64,000 nucleotides of DNA from Euclidia mi. Taxonomy: Eukaryota > Arthropoda > Insecta > Lepidoptera > Erebidae. Shown here in pieces: positions 54,075-63,938 of the stretch. The notes beneath the pieces are model-generated. The model searched no databases, had not been told where the DNA came from, and saw only the letters and a list, made by a program, of their open reading frames with translations. The DNA lies in NCBI GenBank assembly GCA_944739405.2, contig OX123199.2:5321898-5385897 (forward strand). The letters run 5' to 3'. Within the stretch, counting starts at the first letter, position 1, and each line of letters opens with the position of its first letter. A program made the position numbers and the translations under genes.

Positions 54075-54409
54075 CCAGCTGCTGCCCGCGACTTCGTCTG
54101 CGTGAACGCTATACAGCACCAAAAATACCTACGATTATACCTTTTAAAATAACATTCATTTACCCGTTTCTTCTTTACATTTCATATCTTCTGAAAGTTC
54201 AGTAACAGAGAGAGACTGTCTTTTGTAAAATTGAATTCAAAAGTCCTGATTTTCAGCCTGCTTTGAATAAATGACTTTATGGTGATTCTGCTAAATTAAG
54301 TCATAAGTTGTAACTAAAGCAGATGAAGAAAATAATGAATAAGGAATCCCGATAGGGTAAAATTACATAATTACAGGACTTCTCGATAAAAAAAACATTA
54401 GTGGTTTGG

Positions 54410-55430
54410 CTCTCCGCAGCCAAAATGTAGTAATAATGAAGGCAGCGATAGCTGCGTGGAGAGACCGACAGACTGCTACGCAGAGGGTCTCGGGTTCGAA
54501 TCCACGGCACGCACCAATAACTTTTTGGAGTTAAGTGCGTATTAAATTGTTAATTATTGCTTCCTAAGCAGTGAAGGAAAACATCGTGAGGAAACCTGCA
54601 TGTCTGCGAGTTGCGAGTTCTCTATAATGTTTTCGAAAGACATGCGAAGTCTGCCAACCCACACTTGGCCAGCGTGGTGGACTATGGCCTTATCCTTCTC
54701 ATAGTAAGAAGAGGCCCTTGCCCAGCAGTGGGACAGTATAAAGGGCTGATGATGAGCCAAAATGTAAAAAGAGTCAGAACTGGTGACACGGGAAGAAGCG
54801 ACGTACAGCTGCCCGTGTGAGAAGCAGCTTGTATTGAGGTCGACACCTACTGCCCTCAGTGTCTGCCCCTGCGACTTATTGATGGTCATCGCGAAGCAAA
54901 CACTCACGGGGAACAGTACGTGCTTGATCTGGAACGGGAAGTTATAAGTATAAATACTGCCTTGCCGCGCCACATCCCGTTAGAATTTCCGCCTCAATGG
55001 TGTGTCAGTGGAGCGAGATGACTTTAAGGTGGGTCCTTTTACACAACTTCGGCGGAGATAGGTTCCAAAGAAGCATTATCGGGACACCGACCTTCAGCTT
55101 GATGGTATGCGCTGGAAGTCAGCTTGCTTGACTGGGAGTTCAGAAATTCCACGGGATAATGTGTGTACGAACTCGTGACCACAACAAAGATCGTTTCAAC
55201 GAAGCATTCACCTCGTCAGCCTTCGATCCCCGCGTCACAGAGTACCTTTGTATATAGGAGTCCCGCGTCACCACGGGAAGCGTTTGGAGGAAATCGCCAC
55301 TAAACAGGACTGTGACACCACGCATCAAATGTTCGTTCCTGTGGGTTCTGTCCACGGCCTCAACTGCCTTCCTATTGGTCATCGTACACTCATCCCATAC
55401 GATCAGAGAGCAATCCTTGAGCATGTGTCC
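54410..55430 (-). pseudogene. Helitron helicase (copy E), C-terminal half
   Basis: 55424-55140 encodes 'LKDCSLIVWDECTMTNRKA', 'LFSGDFLQTLPVVTR' and, without interruption, 'SKADEVNASLKRSLLWSR', showing the uninterrupted frame at the SINE site. 54973-54825 encodes 'CFAMTINKSQGQTLRAVGV' and then DLNTSCFSHGQ before 'LYVASSRVTS'; those 11 residues are absent from the readable sibling copies. A deletion of about 330 bases removes the block around 'GWTNTVV'-type sequence between 55160 and 55170. It is inactive. Confidence 0.8.
54419..54766 (+). mobile_element. Complete SINE with tRNA head and RTE-like tail, 11-bp target duplication
   Basis: The body 54430-54755 has the S1-type head ('ggcagcgatagctgcgtgg', B-box GGTTCGAATCC near 54493), then a segment identical in kind to RTE 3' ends ('cacttggccagcgtggtgg', 'cccttgcccagcagtggg') and a short GAT tail. 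GCCAAAATGTA is duplicated at 54419-54429 and 54756-54766. It is inserted in the helicase remnant of copy E only. Confidence 0.9.
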
Positions 55431-56365
55431 CTTATCACTTTTACGTATGTCTTATGTTTAAGATATGGCATGCTTAATTTTTAAACCACTTAAAAAAGGA
55501 GGTTCTCAGTTTGACCTGTATGTATGTTTGTCCGCGATTTGTCCACTTTCTTCGTTATTTAGCTTAAATTGCTTACAGCAATAGCGTGCCGTTTTCGAGT
55601 ATAAATTTTGTTATAAATCTTTGCAGTTATTTTTGAGTTCTGTTTATTATTTATTACATACAGACAAACTCTACGAATTTTATAAGATATAGATGAAGCA
55701 GCTGAAAACTTATATAAACACATTTTTTTATCATCTTGCTCATCTCAAACGAATTAACGATACAATTTTTAAAAACTTAATAAGAAAATGCACAGCTCCA
55801 TCTATGACTTTTAAAAACAACTATTAAACTATACAACCTATTAACCTAGCCTCGCGTTTACACAGTCATGTAATTCGACTTGATGTTTTCCAATTTCTTA
55901 GATGGCGCTGCTTTAAAATTGTCTTGATACTTATATTCATTTAATTATATTTATCAGCCTAAAACTAATATTGCGTTATTTTTACAGTGTGAAGCTAGCT
56001 TATAGCATGGTTAACAGAATAACAACATTCAAATATGCGTCGTTAGATTACACGTTGTTACAGAATGCGTTGAAGAAATAAAGGTTCACTGCTCGTTCCC
56101 CGTAGGTGATAGCGTAATAATATGCAGCCTATATGATGACCCGACATTCTAACAATATTCGTGCCAAATTTGAAGTAAATCCATGCAGTACTTTTTGAGT
56201 TTATCCCGGATATAAGGACAAACAGATAAACAGACAAACAGACAAAAATTCTAAAAACTATATTTTTGGCTTCGGTATCGGTTGTAGATCACACCCCAAG
56301 TATTCTTTTAAAAAAATATTCAATGTACAGTTTTGACTTTCCTACCATTTTATTATATGTATAGA

Positions 56366-56500
56366 TGACAAAAGTGTATTCTGTATGGCCACGAGACTGT
56401 ATAATAAACTGCCCAAATATACATTAGATATAGAAAACATACTTTGGACGAATTTTTAAAGGATAAAAATATTGAAATTGATTAAAATAGTAATACTTAA
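56366..56500. other. Spacer between Helitrons E and D
   Basis: 135 bases separate two head-to-head Helitron 5' ends. A frame here reads 'VFCMATRLYNKLPKYTLD', close to the C-terminal 'RFYNKLP' block of CR1/L2-type LINEs, so the spacer may be a LINE end. Confidence 0.5.
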
Positions 56501-57454
56501 TCTATACATATAATAAAATGGTAGGAAAGTCAAAACTGTACATTGAATATTTTTTTTAAAGAATCCTTGGGGTGTGATCGACTATCGATAGCGAGGCCAA
56601 AAATATAGTTTTTAGAATTTTTGTCTGTTTGTCTGTTTGTCTGTTTGTCTGTTTATCTGTTTATCTGTTTGTCCTTATATCCGGGATAAAGTAAAAAAGT
56701 ACTGCATGGATTTACTTCAAATTTGGCACAAATATTATTAAAAAGTCGGGTCACCACATAGGCTACATATTATCACGCTATGACCTACAGGGAACGAGCA
56801 GAGAACCTTTATTTCTCCAACGCATTCTGTAACAACGTGTAATGTAACAATGCATATTTGAATGTTGTTATTATGTTAACTATGCTATAAGCTAGCTTCA
56901 CACTATAAAAATCACGCAATATAAGTAACTTAGGCTGATAAAAATCATTATTTGAATATAAGTAGAATTAAGACAATTTTAATACAGCGCCATCTAAGAG
57001 AGTTCAAAAACATCAAGTCGAATTACATGTGTAAGCCCTTTTTGGATATAAATAATTTAAATTTGAACATGTTGGCGACGTTAATAGTTGTTTTCAAAAG
57101 TCATAGATGGAATGGAACATTTTCTTCTTAAAAAAAAATATTTTTAATTCGTTTCAGAGATGAGCAAGACTATAAGTTAAGTTATTTAATTAATTAACTA
57201 CACCATCGGCACACTTGATTGCTTACATCATTTCTGTCAGAATAAATAGTAATAGAGTTAGTACAAAATAAACATTTTGGTCACATTGGTGTAATTATTG
57301 CTTCTTAATTAATATATTTTCAAGTCGCATGTAAACTTGCTTTAAATTGTCTTCCGGGATATACATATAGCACGTACCTTTGTTTGGATTAACTGTATAT
57401 AAACATTAGTGAGATGTGGAACTAGCTAGATTATTTTTACTCACACACAGCCAC

Positions 57455-59800
57455 ATTTATTATTACGTCTGATGCGGTTTGGCGGATACTGGTGTTCTCT
57501 ATACATGAGTAGCATCCTACCGTAATGCATTTACACGACCACCTAGAGAACGGCCAGCGCATATATTTTGATCCCGACAGCGTTGCTGAGCACTTGGAAA
57601 ATCCGCGTCAAACAACTCTCTTGGAATTTTTCAGGCTCTGTAAAATCGATCAGTTTGGGAGGTCCCTTAAGTATGACGAGATGCCTTCATATTACACGTA
57701 CGACAAGCAAAAGGGTGTATTTAACCGATGTTGACGAGGAGGTGCTGTGGATGGTTTTCCGGGAAGTTTCAAGGACACTGCATTTTGTAGAGTTTATACC
57801 GTACACACAAATAATGTCGAATGCTATTTTCTGCGGTTGTAAGTTCACACGGTCCGAGGCCCAACGTCTTTCGCCTTTCTGAGGACATTTGATGGCTTGG
57901 AGTATCCCACTTACCGCACAGCCGGCGTAGTACGTCACTTTCTCGACGGTGACCAATACTGGGATGACAACCTCGCGGAGGCGAGCGACAGTGACAGTCC
58001 CAGCCGCATGCGTCATCTGTTTGACATCATCTTAGTGTTTTGTGGAGTCGCGAACGCGGTACCTTTCTGGGAAAAGTATCGCTATCATCTGTCTGAAGAT
58101 TTTCTACGAGCTTTGAGGCGTGTTACTTGAGACGAAGTCAAAGTAACTGATAACCGCGTGCTGAACACCTGTCTCAGTTCACTTCAAGACGTGGTCATTT
58201 CTATCAGCGGCAATCCACTGGTCAAATATTTGTTACCAGCTTCCCAATCATCACCGCATCAAGACCGTGAAAATTGGGAGTATAACGCTGAGACAATTTG
58301 AAATGACCACCTTACTAATTTTACGACACCGTCCTTGAAAGCGTTGGGCAAAGCCTGGCTAAAATGTTTTTCTTGTATACTCCAGGTGGAACAGGAAAAA
58401 CATTTGTTACTACTGGCATACTTGCAGAGGTCAGGAGGCAAGGCAAAATTGTCATTGCTGTAGCGTCGCCGGCAATCGCTGCCACACTGCTTCCGGGTGG
58501 CAAGACAGCACATACCATGTAGCCACCAAGTACCCGTTTGTGGTATGTCACGTAACAGTGATAAGGGACACGTGCTCAAGGATTGCTCTCTGATCGTATG
58601 GGATGAGCGTACGATGGCCAATAGGAAGGCAGTTCAGGCCATGGACAGAACCCTGCAGGACATTCGCAGGAACGAGCATTTATTGGGTGGTCACAGTTCT
58701 GTTCAGTGACGATTCCCGACAAACGCTTCCCGTGGTGACGCGGGGATCGAGGGCTGACGAGGTGAGTCATCATCATCATCATCAGCCTTTAACAGTCCAC
58801 TGCTGGACTAGGCCTCTCCTTTGAAAGGAGGAATTGGCCTACTATACCACGCTGGCCAAACGGGTTGGTATAGGGTTTGTATCAAGTTTTCCTTCTCTTA
58901 CTGTTCTTGCTCCCTCTGTCGGCTCTTACGACATCCATGGGATCATATGGGGTGGTGACATTCCGTATTCTTAATCCGTCACCACACGGACAAGGTGAGT
59001 GCTTCGTTGAAATTATCTTTGTTGTGGTCACGAGTTCGTATGCTCCGCTTGACCATTAATATGAGAGCTCAGCTTGGCGTCAATGCACGTGCTCAACAAT
59101 TCTAAGATGTCTTTCTAAGTCTTGGCGAACACACTCTACCAGAGGAGAGAGGTGGACAGGTGGTGCTTCCAGAGTCTCTTAGTAGAGTTGTATCCAGCTT
59201 AGAATTATACAGCTGTATACCGTAATAGCAGAATTCGTGAGTGTGTGAGTCAGTGTGAGTGGCCTATTTTGACGCCCAAAAATGATCAGGCTGTAGCAAT
59301 TAACGTATGCATTCTCTCGGAAATTGAGAGGAATGAAGTGGTCTACACCTCTATAAACACTGTCGTCGAGCAAGAAAACGCCACACATTATCCCGTGGAA
59401 TTTTTGAACTCCCAGTCAGCAAGTGAACTTCCAGCGCATAGCATCAAGCTAAAGATCGGTGTCCCGATTACGCTTCTTCGGAACCTATCTCCTCTGAAGT
59501 TGTGTAACGTGACCCGCCTGAAAGTCATCTCGCTCCACAGACACACCATTTAGGAATTTCTTACGGGTTGTGGCGTCAGCGAGGCAGTATTTATTTTCAT
59601 TCCTCTCATACCTCATAATTCAAGCGCATACAGTTCCCCGTGAGTGTTTGCTTCACAATGACCATCAATAAGTCGCAGAGGCAGACATTGAGGGCAGCGG
59701 GCGTCCTGTATGTCGCATGCTCCCGCGTCACCAGTCCTGACCCTCTTTACATTTTGGCTGCGGAGAGCCAAACCACTAATGTTGTATATCGAGAAGTCCT
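57455..59800 (+). pseudogene. Helitron helicase (copy D), broken
   Basis: Pieces in order: 57525-57734 ('MHLHDHLENGQRIYFDPD', stop TGA after 'GVFNRC'), 57740-58130 in two frames ('AVANAV'-like and 'FWEKYRYHLSEDFLRALRR', then a stop), the P-loop segment from 58364 (TPGGTGKTF, with 'DA' changed to 'YT'), a private 40-base loss after 'GGKTAHTM' near 58518, LIVWDE at about 58595, the SINE at 58768, and the C-terminal part 59245-59553. It cannot encode a helicase. Confidence 0.85.
58760..59000 (-). mobile_element. GAT-tailed SINE-like insertion in copy D
   Basis: The body 58768-58992 is flanked by AGGTGAGT at 58760-58767 and 58993-59000. Confidence 0.9.
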
Positions 59801-60019
59801 ATAAGTATGTATTTTACCCTTTATGTATTCCTTATTTTCTCCATCTGCTTCAGTCATAACTTATGACTTAATTCAGCAGAATCACCATAAAGTCATTTAT
59901 TCAAAGCAGGCTAAAAATCAGCACTTTTTGAAGGTCAATTTCACAAAAGACAGTCTCCCTCTGTTACTACACTTTCTGCAGGTATGAAATATAAAGAAGA
60001 AACGGGTAAATGAATGTTA

Positions 60020-60248
60020 TTTTAAAAGGTATATCTTCTCATACCTTCACGCGCGAGGTAGGCAGAGGTGTATTACACACCCACACTTCGCCAGATATGT
60101 TTCGGTCCCAATGTAATAGGGAGCGAGCCTAGAAAGTCATAGGTGTGTGCTCGGGGTAGCTGGGGATCGAACCCAAGACCATCGTCTCGGCAGTCCGTTA
60201 CATACACCACTGGGCTATCGCCGCCGCGTATTTTTTAAAAGGTATAAT
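60020..60248 (-). mobile_element. tRNA-headed SINE (S2) in copy D, internally deleted
   Basis: It lies at the same site as in copy C, with the TTTTAAAAGGTATA duplication at 60020-60033 and 60233-60248. The middle of the SINE is missing between 'gagcgagcct' and 'agaaagtcat'. Confidence 0.85.
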
Positions 60249-60403
60249 CGTAGTTATTTATTTAATTGTTAGGTGCTGTGTATAGCGTTCCCGCAGACGA
60301 CGTCGCGGGCAGCAGCTAGTTGCAAATAAATGTGTCAAGTTTCTGTTTGGTTGTATAATGATTGTTTAGAATAATGTACTGTATATTTGCATGCCATTTG
60401 GTG

Positions 60404-60716
60404 GAATATCATCACCAGCTCTTTATACTGTCCCACTGCTGGGCAAGGGCTTCTCCTCACTATGAGAAGGGTAAGGCCATAGTCTACCACGATGGCCAAG
60501 TGCGGGTTGGCAGACTTCACATATCTTTCGAGAACATTATGGAGAACTCTCAGACATGCAGGCCTCACGATGTTTTCCTTCACCGATAAGCAAGCGATAA
60601 TTAACAATTTAATACGCACTCAACTCCGAAAAGTCATTGGTGCGCGCCTTGGATTCGAATCCGAAACTCTCTGCGTGGCAATCTATCGCCCACTCTACTC
60701 GGCTATCGCTGCTTGT
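60404..60716 (-). mobile_element. SINE with tRNA head and RTE-like tail, reversed
   Basis: It has the same composition as 54430-54755, on minus: head near 60716 ('gcagcgatagccgagtag'), B-box GGATTCGAATCC complement near 60650, RTE-like part 60420-60520 and the short tail near 60404. Confidence 0.8.
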
Positions 60717-60988
60717 GGTGGAATATGGTCGAGATCAAAATGTTATTTTATAACACTTATGTAATACCTGTATTCGCAAATAAAGATATTATGATATGAT
60801 TATGATTGAACTATCTATCGATATCATCCAATATCTACATCTACAAAGGACATCTGGCGGTAAGCGAAAATTCAAAATGTTATAATAATATCCTATGACG
60901 ACTCACACACAGACATCTGGTTCAAAGTCAATGTATTTTTAAATAAATGCAAATTATAGATAAAATTCCAGACAGAACAAACAATCGC
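60717..60988. other. Non-coding stretch
   Basis: Nothing recognised. Confidence 0.5.
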
Positions 60989-61340
60989 AAATGCGGTGAT
61001 AACTTAGTGGAGATGAAAACAGACTGCCATTCAAAGGATATCGGTATCGAGTCCACAGCGTACACTTTTCCAAGTTATGTGCGTATAAAATGGTAAATAA
61101 TTGTACGAGTAGCTTGTACCGACGCACGACGAGCCATCATCCACCACGCTGGCCAAGTGCGGGTTGGCACACTTCACATTTCTTTCGAGAACACTAGGTA
61201 GAACTCTCAGATATACAGGTTTCCGCACAATGTTTTCATTCACAGCTGTAACTAACAATTTGCAAGTCTGTGGTTTTGAACTCGAGGCCTTCTTCTCTCC
61301 CCACTTTCCTGCTCTCCCCACTAGACTATAGCTACTTTAT
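60989..61340. repeat. Two S1-type SINE fragments, head to head
   Basis: 60989-61100 is a plus-strand head ('gcggtgataacttagtggag'). 61130-61340 is a minus-strand piece with the RTE-like block 'ccacgctggccaagtgcggg' and a head near 61330. Confidence 0.6.
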
Positions 61341-61375
61341 TAAACAGTAGGGAAGTTCTAATTCTTATCGGCAAG

Positions 61376-61530
61376 TTGTATGCAAAGGGCGTATCTGGGA
61401 CGACCCGACCTAGCGGTCGACGCCCGGTGGGTCGTCCTAGATATCGCTGGAATGATGAAGTCCTAAAAGATCTAGCAGGACTTCGTAAAATGGACTGGAA
61501 GGAGTGGAATCATTATGCTCAAAGTTTTAT
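61376..61530 (+). pseudogene. LINE C-terminal scrap
   Basis: It encodes 'GRRPVGRPRYRWNDEVLKDL' and 'MDWKEWN', a common LINE polymerase C-terminal signature. It is a short 5'-truncated piece. Confidence 0.55.
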
Positions 61531-61757
61531 TTCATATGATCACATTATATATTATGTTTTAATAAGCGTAATAATCAGTAGGTACCTACGATTTTCATTG
61601 TCAGTAAATTGTAGTGCAGTATGCTAAGCAGATAGTTTGTATTGAAATAAAATACCGTAGTTTTTTCTTTTTTAAGAAACATTTTTCCGCACCCAGACAT
61701 TAATTCTCTAGCGCGGTGGATTTACACAATTTAGGAAAATGGCATCCATAACCGAAA
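61531..61757. other. Non-coding stretch
   Basis: Nothing recognised. Confidence 0.5.
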
Positions 61758-62190
61758 TATCAATATACATACATACATACATAGACTCATGCCTGTTTAC
61801 CGGAGGGGTAGGCAGAGACTACGGAACGCCATTTGCAACGATCCTGACATACCTCTCTTGCTTCATTCACTCCCATCAAGTTTCTAGATTTCTCATGCAT
61901 GCTCTTCTGTTAAGGGAACTTCTGACCTATAATTTTTTTAGGATGTCTCCAATCTGGTCAGAGAATGTCCGCCTAGGTCTTCCCCTTTGTCCTGTGCCAT
62001 TCACACTTGCCTTATATATCTTCTTTGTCAGTCAGATGGTTTGGGCACATGGAGAGGATGGATGACGATATCCATCCTCTCCATGTGCCCAAACCATCTT
62101 AACATGCCTTTCTCAATGCTTGTCACTACATCTTCATTTACCCTACAACACTCTCTTATCACACCATTCTTTACTCTGTCGGTATATGTA
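61758..62190 (-). pseudogene. C-terminus of an RTE-like LINE reverse transcriptase with a palindrome
   Basis: The minus strand holds the same region as 27741-28215: the block around 'LRWFGHMERMDD' at 62105-62065, then 'GRPRRTFSDQIGDIL' near 61990-61930 and a (CATA)n tail at 61765-61782. The palindrome at 62034-62099 interrupts it and removes the codons in between. Confidence 0.7.
62034..62099. repeat. Perfect inverted duplication, 30-bp arms
   Basis: Arms 62034-62063 and 62070-62099, spacer GACGAT. Confidence 0.95.
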
Positions 62191-62573
62191 TAATACCAAT
62201 ATGTGAAACAAAATTAAAAAATTATCCCGTGCGGGGACCGAATCCACAATATACATAAAGCCGCTGAATACGCAAAATTTGCTATATTGTATTATACGGA
62301 GTGGCTGAAAATCTGCTACCTACTATGCTTGCTACACAACATATTTAATTTAAAGTTGTGAGTGTATCTAATACTTATTTCCTTTTTTTACTTTAGGTAT
62401 AAGTATACAGAACGTATATAGGCAAATATTTTGGACGATAAACACAGCTGTGTGATTTGAGACGCATATCGCAATAACGCATTCGATATTATCAATTAAT
62501 AATACCGTATTTTCCTAGTATATACATCTTATATCACTTCATGTTAAATATGCAAGGTGTAACAATCAACTTT
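62191..62573. other. AT-rich non-coding stretch
   Basis: A B-box-like scrap (minus, near 62235) may be SINE-derived. Otherwise nothing is seen. Confidence 0.45.
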
Positions 62574-62785
62574 ACTGCACGGTTGGCGTAGTGGTTTAAG
62601 CGGCCGCCTCGCTGCTTGACACTGCCCCGGGTGTTGTGGGTTCGATCCCCACACGAGACAACACTTTGTGTGATTCATAAAGTGTTGTTTCGAGTCTGGG
62701 TGTTCATTGTGCACGTTGGTTGTATGTATATAAAGTCCCCCGCGAGACAATTTTATTCCTAGTGCGTTGTATTAGAAACATAAAA
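62574..62785 (+). mobile_element. tRNA-derived SINE (S4)
   Basis: The head has a clear A-box (TGGCGTAGTGG) and B-box (GGGTTCGATCCCC) and resembles a tRNA with a variable arm. The body 'cactttgtgtgattcataaa' and 'gtgcacgttggttgtatg' is non-tRNA. A scrap of the same family is at 24035-24140. Confidence 0.7.
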
Positions 62786-62817
62786 AATATTCAATAACAA
62801 ATTATACATAGTTATTT

Positions 62818-62994
62818 GTGCAACAAGAGAGCAAAGTGGTTTTTTGTTTCGAGTGCTGATTTTGAGTCCCGAGCAAGCGAAGGATTCTATGATTGATTCA
62901 CGAGCGTAGCGAGTGAATCAAAGTTAGAATCCTGAACGTAGTGAAGGACTCAACAGCACGAGATACAAAAAACTTTGCTCTCGTGTAGCACACA
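62818..62994. repeat. Imperfect palindrome of 177 bases
   Basis: Nested complementary blocks fold the whole stretch: 'gagagcaaagt' with 'actttgctctc', 'cgagtgctg' with 'cagcacgag', 'gagtcc' with 'ggactc', 'ggattcta' with 'ttagaatcc', and TGATTCAC with GTGAATCA around the centre. Confidence 0.8.
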
Positions 62995-63001
62995 TAACTT
63001 T

Positions 63002-63145
63002 TCACCACAGCCAGTGAGAACACATATTACTAGGAGACATAGAAATGAACAGGAATAGATTGAATTCTGTATTAATCACTTTTTGATTTAACTCTTCTAG
63101 TGTTAAAGTACAGTCATCATCTTCTAGTGTTAAAGTTTCACTCAT
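63002..63145 (-). CDS. Small frame in the left arm of the fold-back element
   Basis: ATG at 63145 opens 47 codons: MSETLTLEDDDCTLTLEELN..., ending in CSHWLW. A 9-12-codon acidic block (TLTLE) is tandemly repeated compared with the right arm. Protein function is unknown, and it may be non-coding. Confidence 0.3.
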   Translation of the reverse strand: MSETLTLEDDDCTLTLEELNQKVINTEFNLFLFISMSPSNMCSHWLW

Positions 63146-63833
63146 CTTTCTGTATTTTATATTAATATAATTTAACACGTTACGCTATACTGTATCAGCA
63201 TCAGCGAAATTTTTATTTCCGCTACTTTTTTAAATCGCGTTTTAATACCGCGTCCCTGATGTTTATTTTTCAATTAATGTATCATTGTTGTAATTCCAAA
63301 TAAAAATGTATTGGTTAAATACCAATTTTATACTATTAATTAGACTTATTTTTACTAAAATACAATAATAAATTAAACATATAAACAATAACATATAAAA
63401 AAAGTAAGTTCTTTATTACAAATACCTTTTTTTATTTGCGTTTCCGAAGGTGTTTTCTTTGAGGTCGAATTCCAAAATCGAATTTCGAATTCGAAGGGGT
63501 TTGTTTTTCACTCACTTTTTATATGCATGTGAAAGAGACAGAGCACCGTAAAATTCGAATGTTTCAAATTTATGGCTGAACAATGTCAATTCGTGACACT
63601 GAAGATTTGTGAAAAATTAAAAAGCTACTTTGCCTCACGCTCGAATCAAAATCGCGTTTTGTTCACTGTTGTCTCGCAGCAAAAGCGGCATGTTTGAGCT
63701 GCTGTGGTGAAAAGAACATTTTCACCGCGATTTAAAAAAGTAGCGGGAATAAAAAAAAACGCTGATGCTGATACAGTAGGTACCTATAGCGTAACGTGTT
63801 AAATTATATTAATATATAAAATAATCTAAAAAG

Positions 63834-63938
63834 ATGAGTGAAACTAGCGATGATGACTGTACTTTAACACCAGAAGAGTTAAATCAACAAGTGATTAATG
63901 CAGAATTCAATCTATTCCTGTTCATTTCTGTCTCGTAA
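63834..63938 (+). CDS. Small frame in the right arm of the fold-back element
   Basis: ATG at 63834 opens 34 codons: MSETSDDDCTLTPEELNQQV..., ending in FISVS. The stop overlaps a strong splice-donor-like sequence (ctcGTAAGT at 63933-63941), so it may be a first exon. The same start and middle are encoded in the left arm, with frame conserved across substitutions. Confidence 0.35.
   Translation: MSETSDDDCTLTPEELNQQVINAEFNLFLFISVS

Larger units (their letters stand above)
54075..56365 (-). mobile_element. Helitron copy E, diverged and internally deleted
   Basis: The 5' terminus is at 56365 (TCTATACATATAATAAAATG on minus, T outside). The 3' terminus at 54075 reads CTGG on minus instead of CTAG, with A outside. 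The 5' non-coding part (55735-56365) and 3' half (54075-55440) match the siblings, with more changes. About 1.2 kb of helicase sequence between them is replaced by 290 bases of unknown origin (55441-55735). Both nested-SINE sites known from the siblings are empty. Confidence 0.8.
56501..60319 (+). mobile_element. Helitron copy D, complete termini
   Basis: It starts TCTATACATATAATAAAATG at 56501 after A and ends CTAG at 60316-60319 before T. The order is as in copy C: (GTCTGTTT)n array at 56622-56668, helicase pseudogene, GAT-SINE, C-terminal helicase, S2 SINE, 3' end. Confidence 0.9.

Noticed and set aside
62576..62662. tRNA gene with long variable arm
   Set aside because: The same reasoning applies: a SINE body follows, and a related scrap lies at 24035-24140.
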